A DNA stretch of 64,000 bases from Oscillospiraceae bacterium (lineage in GTDB: Bacteria; Bacillota; Clostridia; Oscillospirales; Ruminococcaceae), in the NCBI GenBank assembly GCA_004557855.1, contig SFFJ01000005.1, positions 10,025-74,024 on the forward strand, read 5' to 3'. A program made the position numbers and the translations under genes. The notes below the pieces were generated by a model. That model was not told the DNA's origin, ran no database searches, and saw only the letters and a program-made list of their open reading frames with translations. Positions 7,013-15,403 of the stretch are shown one piece after another. Within the stretch, counting starts at the first letter, position 1. Each line of letters begins with the position of its first letter.

Positions 7013-7828
7013 TCACTTCGCCTCGTTGATCGGCTCGGTATCGTTCACGGTGCCGGCAAGGTGGTTGACCCGCACCAGCCAATCGCTGAACGACGGGCTG
7101 ATGGCATCGGCCCATGTCAGCAGGTGGCAGGAGAAGGACGGCACCATCAGCTCCTTCTTCTTTTTCACCACCGACCGGATAACTGCCTTTGCAACCATAT
7201 CGGGGTCGCCCTTCGGGGTCAGCCTTGGGCAGTCCACGTGTGCGATCTGCGGGGTATCCATGCGGCTCGGGTAGATGATCCCGACATGGACACCGCTTCC
7301 GCGCAGCTCCTGCCGCAGCACATGGAAAAAGCCGTTCATCGCAAACTTGGTCCCGACATAGGCCGCATCCGGCGGCACGCCCTTTTTGCCGTCCATCGAG
7401 CAGGTGGTGATGATCGACCCGCTTTTCTTTTGGAGGAAATAGGGCAGAACGGCATAGACGCAGTTGAGACACCCGAAATAGTTGACCTCCATCAGCTTGC
7501 GGATCTGATCCATCCGCAGGTCCTTTGCCGGGCAGCGCAGATAGATCCCGGCGTTGCAGTGGAACACATCCAGCCCGCCCAGCGCCTCAATGGCGGTGTC
7601 GACCGCCCGCTTGATCACCTCGGCGTCGGTCACATCGGCTTCCATGACAACCGCCTTTCGGCCGAGCGCGCGTACCGCATCGGCCACCTCGTCCAGCCGT
7701 TCCCGGTTCCGGGCGATGAGTGCCACATCTGCGCCCTCCATCGCCATGCGCAGCGCCGTCGCCCTGCCTATTCCGCTGGAGGCGCCCGTGATGGCGACCT
7801 TTTTATCGAGCAGTTTCATTTTTCCCAT
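7013..7828 (-). CDS. Short-chain dehydrogenase/reductase (SDR)
   Basis: A 271-aa classical SDR: cofactor loop TGASSGIG (14-21), D and NAG motifs (ADVTD, HCNAGIY), and the catalytic Ser and Tyr-x-x-x-Lys (TTCSMDG ... AAYVGTK, Ser 13 residues before Tyr). The RNRERL after the second strand suggests NADP preference. Substrate unknown. Shine-Dalgarno GGAGA precedes the ATG. A consensus-like promoter lies about 150 bp upstream, giving a long leader that includes a small Cys-rich open frame. Confidence 0.85.
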   Translation of the reverse strand: MGKMKLLDKKVAITGASSGIGRATALRMAMEGADVALIARNRERLDEVADAVRALGRKAVVMEADVTDAEVIKRAVDTAIEALGGLDVFHCNAGIYLRCPAKDLRMDQIRKLMEVNYFGCLNCVYAVLPYFLQKKSGSIITTCSMDGKKGVPPDAAYVGTKFAMNGFFHVLRQELRGSGVHVGIIYPSRMDTPQIAHVDCPRLTPKGDPDMVAKAVIRSVVKKKKELMVPSFSCHLLTWADAISPSFSDWLVRVNHLAGTVNDTEPINEAK

Positions 7829-7855
7829 ATGCGTTCTCCGTTCTGTTATAAAATG

Positions 7856-7933
7856 TTACTTCAGCAGCGGGATCCTGCACTTGCGGCAGCGGCCCTCGCT
7901 CAAATCGTTCTTGGCATGGCAGATGGCAATACA
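7856..7933 (-). pseudogene. Fragment encoding a CxxxC/CxxC zinc-knuckle-like tail
   Basis: In the SDR leader a minus-strand frame reads CIAICHAKNDLSEGRCRKCRIPLLK and stops. The four Cys and one His look like a zinc ribbon, but the frame has no ATG, GTG or TTG ahead of the motif after the in-frame TGA, apart from an internal TTG giving 15 codons. It may be the tail of a truncated gene or a coincidence. Confidence 0.3.
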
Positions 7934-7974
7934 CCGCCCCCAAATGGCCGTGCCCCGGGGGAAAGATCCCCTCC

Positions 7975-8003
7975 ATAGTAGTCGATGAGCCCCGTTCTGT
8001 CAA
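7975..8003 (-). promoter_or_regulatory. Promoter of the SDR gene
   Basis: TTGACA (8003-7998), 17-base spacer, TACTAT (7980-7975), directed leftward to the SDR gene. It starts just inside the 3' end of the upstream PolC-like gene's intergenic space. Confidence 0.6.
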
Positions 8004-8009
8004 GCGCCG

Positions 8010-9296
8010 CTATACCCCCCACATCACCCGGTAAAAGGTCTGCGGCACAAGGTGCAGATATTGCGCCATCCGCAGGTACTGCAGCTCCCACCAGCAGCCC
8101 GGCGCCCGCCCGGAAAGATAAACGATATGTGCGCACTGCCAAAGGAGCTTTTGAGGCAGACATTGCGCCCGCTGCTCCGGGTCGAAGCACCACAGCCCCC
8201 TACGGATGCTCTCCGTGAGCTCAAAGGCCCTCTCCCGGCAGCACCCCTCCCGCCGCAGCAGGGCATACAGCGCCTCACGGGAATAAACGGGGTACTCCGC
8301 AAAGCTCCTTGCAAACCGTTCGTCCCACCGCAGCTTCCGGTACAGACTATCATAGCTTGTGCTGTCCCCGCCGGGCCTTTCGTAGAGATTGCAGCAGGCG
8401 GTCAGGCAGTCCATGATCGCCCCGATGGTAGTCGGCTTTTGGCGGCGCAGCAGCGCCCGTTGCTCTTTGTCGGGGATGTCGGTCACTAACATATCCTGCA
8501 GCAGTGTCCGGGTCGGCAGGATGACCGGCAGCTCGGAAAATAAAATCCCGCTTTCCCGCTGCAGCGCCTCCATCCGGTCCAAAAGCTCCGTCCGGCGCAG
8601 CTCAAGCGGGACCGGCACCTTATCCAGGTCGGTCACATCAATGCAAAGCACTCCGAATTCGTCACGGATTTTCAGCGACTCCGGCATGGTGTCCATCGTC
8701 TTGCCCCGGGGCAGCACCACCATCCCAAAGGACTCGTACCTGTCGGCGGAATCCCACCAACAGGCGGCGGGTACCGCACACCTGCCCCGTTTGCGGTAGT
8801 GCTGTTCGATCACCCTGCACCCGGTGGGGTAAAAGCCGTTGGAAAACCAGTAGGAAAAAGCCCCCATCTCCACCGCGGAGTCGCTCCACTGCCGCCGTAG
8901 TGAAAACCCGTCCCGCCGCAGGGGTTTGCCGCAATGGGGGCAGTCTGCCGGGGGCAGGTCCAATCCCACCACCACCCCCTTCGGCTCGGTGTAATAGCCG
9001 CAGGCGGTGCAGTAATAGTGTGTAGAAAGCGGGTTTAAGTCATGGTCACCCAGCAAATAGACAAGCATAGTGCCCTGAACAGAATTGGGCACATATATTT
9101 TGCTGAACGTCCTCTCCGCCGCCTTGCTGATCTCCCGAAACAGCAGATATTCCTCCGCCGTTCCGGCACGCTCCACCAGCTCCAGCTCATGGCGGTAGCG
9201 CCACATGGCCGCAGGCGGCACCCCGGCGGGGTAAAGCCGTTCCAGCCCCCTCCGGCAGCAGCTTTTCAGCATCTCCAGCATATCCTCCATCGGCAT
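8010..9296 (-). CDS. Degenerate PolC-derived protein (DNA polymerase III alpha homolog lacking the catalytic core)
   Basis: A 428-aa protein that follows Gram-positive PolC in order but in reduced form. Residues 88-96 (NPLSTHYYC) and the zinc finger C96-x2-C99 ... C119-x2-C122 within LDLPPADCPHCGKPLRRDG match the PolC segment NPLPPHYxCPxC...FDLPDKxCPxCGxxxxKDGH. Later GMVVLP matches GIIVVP, and KPTTIGAIM matches the (K/R)PxTFxEL stretch. The polymerase aspartates (DIDLNF in PolC) fall at a region reading AVEMGAF, so polymerase activity looks lost, and PHP, exonuclease and C-terminal polymerase segments are missing. Start at 9296 is set by GAGGGG. Confidence 0.65.
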   Translation of the reverse strand: MPMEDMLEMLKSCCRRGLERLYPAGVPPAAMWRYRHELELVERAGTAEEYLLFREISKAAERTFSKIYVPNSVQGTMLVYLLGDHDLNPLSTHYYCTACGYYTEPKGVVVGLDLPPADCPHCGKPLRRDGFSLRRQWSDSAVEMGAFSYWFSNGFYPTGCRVIEQHYRKRGRCAVPAACWWDSADRYESFGMVVLPRGKTMDTMPESLKIRDEFGVLCIDVTDLDKVPVPLELRRTELLDRMEALQRESGILFSELPVILPTRTLLQDMLVTDIPDKEQRALLRRQKPTTIGAIMDCLTACCNLYERPGGDSTSYDSLYRKLRWDERFARSFAEYPVYSREALYALLRREGCCRERAFELTESIRRGLWCFDPEQRAQCLPQKLLWQCAHIVYLSGRAPGCWWELQYLRMAQYLHLVPQTFYRVMWGV

Positions 9297-9426
9297 ATCG
9301 CTCCCCTCTTCTTCGTTGATGGCCCCAGTATACCAAACGCCCCTGTACATTCTCCTGCACACCCTCCCGTGCTATCCTCTATACAAGCACAGGATAATGT
9401 GCTACAATTTGGAAAGGAGAATCTCC

Positions 9427-9630
9427 ATGAGCAGCTATTCGAAAGCAAATAAAGTATGCGCCACCTGCGCCCATTGGGGCGGCAACCGGAATTCCATTGC
9501 AGGAGGCTTTCAGGTATCGCCGACCAGCAGCAGCGGCCGATGCGGCAGCACCCGAAGCCCCCATCGGGGAAGTCAGTGCCCCCAAAGCTCCGGTTGTCCC
9601 GGTTGGGAGAAATGGCCCGGACTAAAGTAA
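9427..9630 (+). CDS. Small Cys-rich protein upstream of a WYL regulator
   Basis: A 67-aa peptide behind AAAGGAGA. It begins SKANKVCATCAHW and has five Cys in all, with a Trp-rich end (CPGWEKW), suggesting metal binding. I know no function; similar short Cys-rich proteins next to WYL regulators are familiar from gut Clostridia (recollection, not a search). It stops 11 bases before the WYL gene and is likely cotranscribed. An extended -10 (TGCTACAAT, 9400-9408) lies upstream. Confidence 0.6.
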   Translation: MSSYSKANKVCATCAHWGGNRNSIAGGFQVSPTSSSGRCGSTRSPHRGSQCPQSSGCPGWEKWPGLK

Positions 9631-9641
9631 AGGAGTACGCC

Positions 9642-10592
9642 ATGTTGAGTGAAAAAGCCTATGCCCTCTGCCTGCTGGAAATTTTGCAGGAGCATTCCGA
9701 CGCCGAACACATCCTGCCCATGCGGGAAATCATCGCCAAAATGCAGGTCATCTACGGCATCCGGCCCGACCGCCGAACCATCTATGCTGCGGCGGCGCTG
9801 CTCATCGGGCTGGGCTACGATCTCTCCGTCTATGAGGAAAACGGCGTGGGCTACTATCTGCGCAGCCGCCCGCTGGAGCAGTCGGAGGTCCTGCTGCTGA
9901 CCGACGCCGTCTATGCGTTCCCCTTCATTTCCGCCCGGCAGACGGAGCAGCTGGTGCAAAAGCTGCAAAAGCAGTTAAGCTGCCACCAGCGCAAAAAATA
10001 CCGCCACTTGACCATCGCCCGGCAGCAGCGCAAAACCGATAACCGGCAGGTCTTTTGGAACATCGAGCAGCTGGATGAGGCTATCACCCGAAAGAAAAAA
10101 GTGCAGATGGATTACCTGCACTACGGGTTGGATAAAAAGCAGCACATCACCAACAGCCACACCGTCAGCCCCTACGAAATGACCTACCTCAACGAGCATT
10201 ACTACCTCATCTGCGTCCCGGATGATGTCCCGAAGACCCGCCTGTTCCGCATCGACCGCATGGCAAATATCCGCCTGCTGGAGGCGCCCCGCAGTGAGCA
10301 GCCGGCCATCCGGCAGGAGGCGCAGGACGCCGTTTATGCCTATGTCGGCGCCCCGGAGCAGATTGTCATGCGCTGCGACCGCTGGATTTTGGATGATGTC
10401 ATCGACCGCTTCGGCAGCGATGTCCGCATAACCGGGGACGGGGAGGAGCACTTCACCGCCGCCTTCACCGCCCCGCCCCGCGGCATCAAGTTCTGGGCGC
10501 TGCAATACCTGCCCTACGTGGAGCTCCTGCAGCCCCTCTGGCTCCGCAATGAGATCATCGAAAGCATCGGCAAAAATAAATACCTGAAATAG
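9642..10592 (+). CDS. WYL domain transcriptional regulator
   Basis: A 316-aa protein: an N-terminal winged helix (ILPMREIIAKM ... PDRRTIYAAAALLI), then a WYL domain (VQMDYLHYGL ... VSPYEMTYLNEHYYLICVPDD ... TRLFRIDRMANI) and a WCX-like C-terminus. WYL proteins sense nucleotides or other ligands and control DNA repair, defence or other genes. AAGGAG precedes the ATG at 9642. It lies between the Cys-rich peptide and a GIY-YIG nuclease gene 12 bp downstream, and is divergent from the PolC-like gene. Confidence 0.85.
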   Translation: MLSEKAYALCLLEILQEHSDAEHILPMREIIAKMQVIYGIRPDRRTIYAAAALLIGLGYDLSVYEENGVGYYLRSRPLEQSEVLLLTDAVYAFPFISARQTEQLVQKLQKQLSCHQRKKYRHLTIARQQRKTDNRQVFWNIEQLDEAITRKKKVQMDYLHYGLDKKQHITNSHTVSPYEMTYLNEHYYLICVPDDVPKTRLFRIDRMANIRLLEAPRSEQPAIRQEAQDAVYAYVGAPEQIVMRCDRWILDDVIDRFGSDVRITGDGEEHFTAAFTAPPRGIKFWALQYLPYVELLQPLWLRNEIIESIGKNKYLK

Positions 10593-10604
10593 GAGGAACG
10601 CAGC

Positions 10605-11435
10605 ATGGAAGTATTATTATTGAACGATCTTTTAAGGCTTTCCCCGGAGGAGTCGGCGTGTGCCAAGGTCAGGTTTAATCAGCACAACGGCACTGATGAC
10701 CCCATGGAGCTTTACAAAAGCAACCCGGATAAAGTCAATGTCGAGTGGTTGTTCTGGAAAACAAAGCAACGGTATTTCAGCGTGGGACAAATTGCGATCT
10801 GCCTTCTCAAGCTCTCCCAAGACCAATGGCTTTTGACGACCATCAAGCGGGTCACGGAGGACTTGAATGTCAGTAACGGCATCTGCTATCACGGCGAGGA
10901 GCTCGAACAATACCGCCCACTGTTCGGCCGGGTCATTATTCGCTATCATAAGGACACCCAGTCGCAGGGGCGCATGTTTAAGCACATACAGGATGACCTT
11001 ATCGTAAGCCAAATCCTGCCCGCCCCGTTTGACGGGGAGGACTTCCCCGGCTACGATAATGTGCGTCTTTCGTTCCCGCAGCTAAAAACCATTATCGACT
11101 GCGGAAAAAGGGATTGGGAAGCCGCCTTGAAAAATCAGAAAGCAGTCTATCTCATTACCGATAAGCACACCGGAAAGCTCTATGTCGGCTCCGCCACCGG
11201 CAAAAACGGCATGCTATGGAAACGATGGAGCGACTATGTTACTACCGGCCACGGCGGAAATGTCAGGCTCGAAGAGCTTATCCGGCAAAACGGAAAGGAC
11301 TATGCAGAAAAGTATTTTCAGTATTCCATTCTGGAAAACTATAATTTCAAGGTCGATGACAGCTTCATCATAGAAAGAGAGTCCTGGTGGAAGGAAACCC
11401 TGCAAAGCCGTAAGTGGGGCTACAACGATAATTAA
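10605..11435 (+). CDS. GIY-YIG nuclease family protein
   Basis: A 276-aa protein. The C-terminal ~100 residues form a GIY-YIG domain: AVYLITDKHTGKLYVGSATG (counterparts of GIY and YIG), an Arg in WKRWSDY, and a Glu in FIIERESWWK. The N-terminal ~170 residues are unassigned and probably bind nucleic acid or a partner. Such enzymes cut one DNA strand with a metal ion. AGGAGG precedes the ATG, 12 bp after the WYL gene, so the two are likely one operon ending at the terminator at 11449. Confidence 0.75.
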   Translation: MEVLLLNDLLRLSPEESACAKVRFNQHNGTDDPMELYKSNPDKVNVEWLFWKTKQRYFSVGQIAICLLKLSQDQWLLTTIKRVTEDLNVSNGICYHGEELEQYRPLFGRVIIRYHKDTQSQGRMFKHIQDDLIVSQILPAPFDGEDFPGYDNVRLSFPQLKTIIDCGKRDWEAALKNQKAVYLITDKHTGKLYVGSATGKNGMLWKRWSDYVTTGHGGNVRLEELIRQNGKDYAEKYFQYSILENYNFKVDDSFIIERESWWKETLQSRKWGYNDN

Positions 11436-11448
11436 CCGAAAGCAGGCG

Positions 11449-11485
11449 CCGCCCCGGCTATCCAATGGACAGCCGGGGCGGTTTT
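11449..11485 (+). terminator. Rho-independent terminator
   Basis: CCGCCCCGGCT (11449-11459), 11-base loop, AGCCGGGGCGG (11471-11481), then TTTTCTCG. Confidence 0.8.
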
Positions 11486-11507
11486 CTCGTGATGCAGCTT
11501 ATGCGGT

Positions 11508-12599
11508 TTATGCGGCGGCCTTCGCTTCGGCAGCGCCGACGGAATTCGCAACCAGAGCGTTATAGGCCTCATCGGTCAGGTCGGTGTGATAGAACAGCTT
11601 GAAGTACTCGGTCACCTCGGCCTGCAGATCATAATCGGCAGTCTCCGGATACAGCAGCTTGGCCATCCACATCATGCCCAGCATCCGCTGAACGCTGGGG
11701 GGGAAGCCCATCCAGTTGTAGGGGCCGTTGGGAACCTCATAGTAGCGGCCTTCCTTGATGGCGGTCACGCCCTGCCAGGCGCTGTCCTCACCGACGGTGG
11801 CATAAACGCTGCCGGGGGCAAACAGGATCACATCGGGGTTCCACTTGAGGATCTGCTCCATGTCCACCTCGTTGCCGGTGCCCTTGGAGGAGGGGGACTC
11901 TACGACTGCCAGGTTGTTGGCAAGCAGGTCGATGACCTCGGCATGGTAGCTGCCCTGCGCAATGACGTTCTGGCCCTTATCGCCCAGGCAGTACAGCAGG
12001 TTGGCCTTCTCTACGCTTTCGGCAATCTTATTGGTGCGGGAATAAACCATATCGCAGTATTCGCCCAGGGCGTTGCCCTCGGTCTCCTTGCCCAGCAGGG
12101 TGCCCAGGGTGCGGTAGGTGTCGCCCATATGGCCGGTGTAGCAGTCAATGTGAACAAAGGGGATACCGGTCTGCTCCTGCAGAGCGTTCAGGTCATCAAC
12201 CATGCTGCCCTTCTGCTCGCCCACGTCAATGACGACCTCGGCGCCGGACTGCAGCAGCGTCTCCAGGTTCAGCTCGCCCTTGCCGCCATACAGCTGGCCC
12301 AGCTTGGGCAGGGTGTAGTACTCATCGGGGATGAGCCCCTTGGCTTCCTCGCCCCAGTCGTTGGCAACGCCCACCATCATCTCGGGGGCAATGGCAAAGA
12401 CCACGATCTGTGCCAGAGGGCCGGAGATGGCGATCTTGGAAAGCTTGCTCGGCAGGGTCACTTCACGGCCCAGAGAGTCGGTGAAGGTACGGGTGGTCGG
12501 CTCGGGATCGGGGGTCGGTTCATTGGGCTGGCCGCAGCCGGTCAGCGCCAGCATGGCGATCATCATGACCGCCAGCAGGATAGAAAGCAGTTTTTTCAT
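11508..12599 (-). CDS. ABC transporter substrate-binding lipoprotein (ferric chelate/corrinoid type)
   Basis: A 363-aa lipoprotein: signal peptide and lipobox LALTGC (Cys22), a Pro-rich linker, and a periplasmic-binding fold of the FepB/BtuF class (TFTDSLGREVTLP, IVVFAIAPEMMVGVA, DVILFAPGS). It captures iron chelates, heme or corrinoids outside the membrane. Start 12599 is set by AAAGGAG; the longer upstream frame has no signal peptide. It is the last gene of a permease-ATPase-methyltransferase-binding protein operon. Confidence 0.82.
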   Translation of the reverse strand: MKKLLSILLAVMMIAMLALTGCGQPNEPTPDPEPTTRTFTDSLGREVTLPSKLSKIAISGPLAQIVVFAIAPEMMVGVANDWGEEAKGLIPDEYYTLPKLGQLYGGKGELNLETLLQSGAEVVIDVGEQKGSMVDDLNALQEQTGIPFVHIDCYTGHMGDTYRTLGTLLGKETEGNALGEYCDMVYSRTNKIAESVEKANLLYCLGDKGQNVIAQGSYHAEVIDLLANNLAVVESPSSKGTGNEVDMEQILKWNPDVILFAPGSVYATVGEDSAWQGVTAIKEGRYYEVPNGPYNWMGFPPSVQRMLGMMWMAKLLYPETADYDLQAEVTEYFKLFYHTDLTDEAYNALVANSVGAAEAKAAA

Positions 12600-12618
12600 C
12601 TTCTGTGCTCCTTTTGTG

Positions 12619-13344
12619 TTAAATATATTCTGATGCAGGGATATCCCTGCTGTCGAACTGTATGATCCCCATTTGCTTGGGCTGGGGCAGGTAAAAGGGG
12701 AAATCCTCCCTCCCGGTGGCAATCAGCCGCCGCCGCACCGCATCCTCGGTGATGGCCTCGCCGCTTTTATCGTAGATCTCAAAAAACCGGCAGGCATCCC
12801 CGATGGTACGAAAGGGCTGCCCCATTTCCAGCGCCAGCATCTCGCCGGTATGGGGGATGTGCAGTTCATCCAAGAGCGCGCACATATCGGCATAGCTTTC
12901 GTGGTTCAGCTTTTGCTTCCCGATGGAAAACCGGTGATCCTGCCACGCCTTTTTGATGAGGATAACAGGTCCCCGGCATTGGGCACGGGCCAGCCGCAGC
13001 ACCTCCCGGCCGATGCCGAAAAAGCAGAATACCATGGCGTCGTAGGGGGTGTCGGGGGGCAGCTCGGCTATTTCGCCGCACTGCGGCGTGATATTGGTGA
13101 TGCCCTCTTTTGCGCAGTTTTCCCGCAGCACGGCCAGCGTCTCCTCGCATACATCCACCGCCGTCACCCGGCGGCAGTAGGGGGCCAGCCGCAGCGAAAG
13201 ATACCCCAGCCCGCACCCGGCGTCGCACACATGGGCGTTTTGGGGCAGCCGCCCGGCCAGATACTCCGCCAGCAGGCGGTGGTAGTCGCTCTGCTCGCTG
13301 GCATCCCGCAAAAACCGGATCATATCCTCATTCCAACGGAACAT
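12619..13344 (-). CDS. Class I SAM methyltransferase inside a metal-chelate ABC operon
   Basis: A 241-aa protein with motif I VCDAGCGLGYLSL, an acidic residue in VTAVDV and a CFFGIGRE region at motif IV. AAGGAGG lies 6 bases before ATG 13344, while the ATG at 13350 abuts it, so 13344 is chosen; the gene overlaps the end of the ATPase gene by 17 bases. The role is unknown. A methyltransferase between the ATPase and binding-protein genes suggests that it acts on the imported ligand or on a metallophore. Confidence 0.75.
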   Translation of the reverse strand: MFRWNEDMIRFLRDASEQSDYHRLLAEYLAGRLPQNAHVCDAGCGLGYLSLRLAPYCRRVTAVDVCEETLAVLRENCAKEGITNITPQCGEIAELPPDTPYDAMVFCFFGIGREVLRLARAQCRGPVILIKKAWQDHRFSIGKQKLNHESYADMCALLDELHIPHTGEMLALEMGQPFRTIGDACRFFEIYDKSGEAITEDAVRRRLIATGREDFPFYLPQPKQMGIIQFDSRDIPASEYI

Positions 13345-14125
13345 CGGCATCCTCCTTCAGCATCGGGACGATCAACCGTCCCTCCTCGGCCTCGGCCAGC
13401 CGCGTTTTAATGTGATACAGCTTTTCCAATAGGGCAGGGGAGATGACCTCCTCCGGGGTGCCGTCGGCGCAGATGACCCCGTCATGCAGCGCCAGAATAC
13501 GGTCGGCAAACAGCAGCGCCTGCTGCGGGTTGTGGCTGGAAAGCAGAATGGTATATCCCTGCCGTGCCAGTGTCTTGACCCGCTGCATCACCCGCAGCTG
13601 GTTCCCGTAGTCCAGGCTGCTGGTCGGCTCGTCCATGATCAGCAGGCGGGTCTGCTGCGCCAGCGCCCGGGCGATCAGCACCAGCTGCTGCTCCCCGCCG
13701 GAAAGCTGCCCGTAGCTGCGGCGCTCCATCCCGGCAATGCCCACCTGGGCCAGCGCCTCCCGCGCAATGCCGAGCTCCCGTTCTCCGGGGCTTTGCAGTC
13801 CCCGCACCTGATGGGTAGTGCCCATCAGCACCATCTCCAGTACGGTATAGTGGAAGGTCGGGGTGTGGGTCTGCGGGATATAGGCCACCAGGGCGGCCAT
13901 TTCCCGCGGGGAAAGGCTTTTACCCTCCCGCCCGGCGATGGTAATACTGCCCCGGTAGCTGCGGTACAGCCCCAGCAGGCAGCGGAACAGGGTGCTTTTC
14001 CCGGCGCCGTTGGGGCCCAGCACGGCAATCAGCTGGCCCTCTCCGGCGGTAAAATCCACCCCGTGCAGCACTTCATTTTTCCCGTAGGAAAAGCGCACGT
14101 TTTTCGCTTCGATCATAGGGTTCAT
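13328..14125 (-). CDS. ABC transporter ATP-binding protein (FecE/BtuD type)
   Basis: A 265-aa ATPase with Walker A GPNGAGKST (37-45), Q-loop in AYIPQTH, signature LSGGE (141-145) and Walker B LLIMDEP (161-167). It energises import of iron chelates or corrinoids with the permease encoded just upstream; the start codon overlaps the permease stop (ATGA). Confidence 0.9.
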   Translation of the reverse strand: MNPMIEAKNVRFSYGKNEVLHGVDFTAGEGQLIAVLGPNGAGKSTLFRCLLGLYRSYRGSITIAGREGKSLSPREMAALVAYIPQTHTPTFHYTVLEMVLMGTTHQVRGLQSPGERELGIAREALAQVGIAGMERRSYGQLSGGEQQLVLIARALAQQTRLLIMDEPTSSLDYGNQLRVMQRVKTLARQGYTILLSSHNPQQALLFADRILALHDGVICADGTPEEVISPALLEKLYHIKTRLAEAEEGRLIVPMLKEDADVPLE

Positions 14126-15231
14126 ACGCCGCCTCCTTTTTGGTTCATCAGGTAGATGAAGAACGGCGCCCCGATAAAGGCGGTCAGAATACCAATGGGG
14201 ATCTCCACCGCCAGCAGGTTCCGGCTGATGTTATCCACCAGCAGCAGGAAGGCCGCCCCGAACAGCATCGAGGCCGGCAGCAGCTTGCGGTAGTCGTTGC
14301 CGACATACCGGCGGCACAGGTGGGGGATGACCAGACCCACCCAGCCGATCAGACCGCTGACCGAAACGGCGGCAGCGGTGATAAGGGTGGAGCAAACCAC
14401 CACGATAAGCCGCAGCAGGGCGGTATTGACGCCCAGGGCACGTGCCTCCTCCTCCCCCAGGGTCAGCAGGTTCAGCCGCCAGCGAATCAGCATCATGGGG
14501 ATCAGCCCCAGCGCCATCGGCAGCAGCGCAAAGCGCAGATCCACCCCACGGGTGCCGGAAAGGCTGCCCATCAGCCAGTAGGTGATCTCCGGCAGCTTAC
14601 TGCCGGGGTCGGCCACCAGCTTGATATAGGAGGTCCCGGCCGAAAACAGCGAGCTGACCATGATCCCCGCCAAGATCAGGTTGACGGTTTTGCGCCCCGG
14701 CGCCCGCTGCCCGATGACAAACACCAGCAGCACCGTCAGCAGGCTGAAGAAAAAGGCATACAGCGTGATGGCAAAGGAGGAGCGCCCCTGCAAAATGGCC
14801 AGCGCCGCCCCGAAGCACGCCCCGGTGGAGGCGCCCAGCAGGTCGGGGGCGGCCATGGGGTTCTGGAAGACCCCCTGATAGCACGCCCCGGCGGAGGCAA
14901 GACAGCACCCCACCAGGCACGCCATAATAATACGGGGCATCCGGATATTAAAGACGATGGTCTCCATCACGGGGAACCAGGTGACCGGCACCGTAAACAG
15001 CCGGTCGGTGGCAAAGCCGAACGGCCGCCCCACCAGGTTCACAAGGGCGGTCAGCGCCCGTTGCAGCCCCTCGGCCATCAGCCCCAGGAACTGCCCCGGG
15101 GACAGCGAGACCCCGTATCGTCCCAAAAAGAAGGACGCCAAAAAGACTGCCAGCAGCAGTGCGGCCAGCGCCCACAGGCGGCCGTACCCGGCAGTCCGGT
15201 TCACAGCGGTTCGGTTCACAGCTTTGCTCAT
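14122..15231 (-). CDS. FecCD family ABC transporter permease
   Basis: A 369-aa protein with about nine to ten hydrophobic segments and the FecCD features RMPRIIMACLVGCCLASAG (residues ~97-115) and GLIGWVGLVIPHLCR near the C-terminus, the latter contacting the ATPase. The N-terminus holds a short duplication (VNRTAVNRTA), coded by a direct DNA repeat. First gene of the operon; an AGGAGA lies 12 bases before the ATG, rather far. Confidence 0.88.
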   Translation of the reverse strand: MSKAVNRTAVNRTAGYGRLWALAALLLAVFLASFFLGRYGVSLSPGQFLGLMAEGLQRALTALVNLVGRPFGFATDRLFTVPVTWFPVMETIVFNIRMPRIIMACLVGCCLASAGACYQGVFQNPMAAPDLLGASTGACFGAALAILQGRSSFAITLYAFFFSLLTVLLVFVIGQRAPGRKTVNLILAGIMVSSLFSAGTSYIKLVADPGSKLPEITYWLMGSLSGTRGVDLRFALLPMALGLIPMMLIRWRLNLLTLGEEEARALGVNTALLRLIVVVCSTLITAAAVSVSGLIGWVGLVIPHLCRRYVGNDYRKLLPASMLFGAAFLLLVDNISRNLLAVEIPIGILTAFIGAPFFIYLMNQKGGGV

Positions 15232-15313
15232 AGGGAAGGGTTCTCCTGTCGCGGGGGTTCTGCCGGGCGTATCACCCGGCCATTTATCTTATAAAAGAAT
15301 AAGGCTATCGATA

Positions 15314-15342
15314 ATTATAGCCCCCACACGGGGTGGGGGCAA
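15314..15342 (-). promoter_or_regulatory. Promoter of the ferric-chelate ABC operon
   Basis: TTGCCC (15342-15337), 17-base spacer, TATAAT (15319-15314), leading into the permease gene. The spacer and -35 contain the hairpin GCCCCCAC-ACGGG-GTGGGGGC (15320-15340), which could be an operator. No GTTAG-N6-CTAAC box is visible here. Confidence 0.55.
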
Positions 15343-15403
15343 TGCTGATTGTTCGTCATTATAGAAATGTTATTCGGCATTACGGAATATTCATGCCGGC
15401 CGT

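Noticed and set aside
8010..9296. Functional DNA polymerase
   Set aside because: The polymerase acidic motif and most polymerase, PHP and exonuclease segments are missing.
12673..15294. Long plus-strand open frames across the ferric-chelate ABC operon
   Set aside because: They run opposite four well-recognised minus-strand genes and show no domain or start signal.
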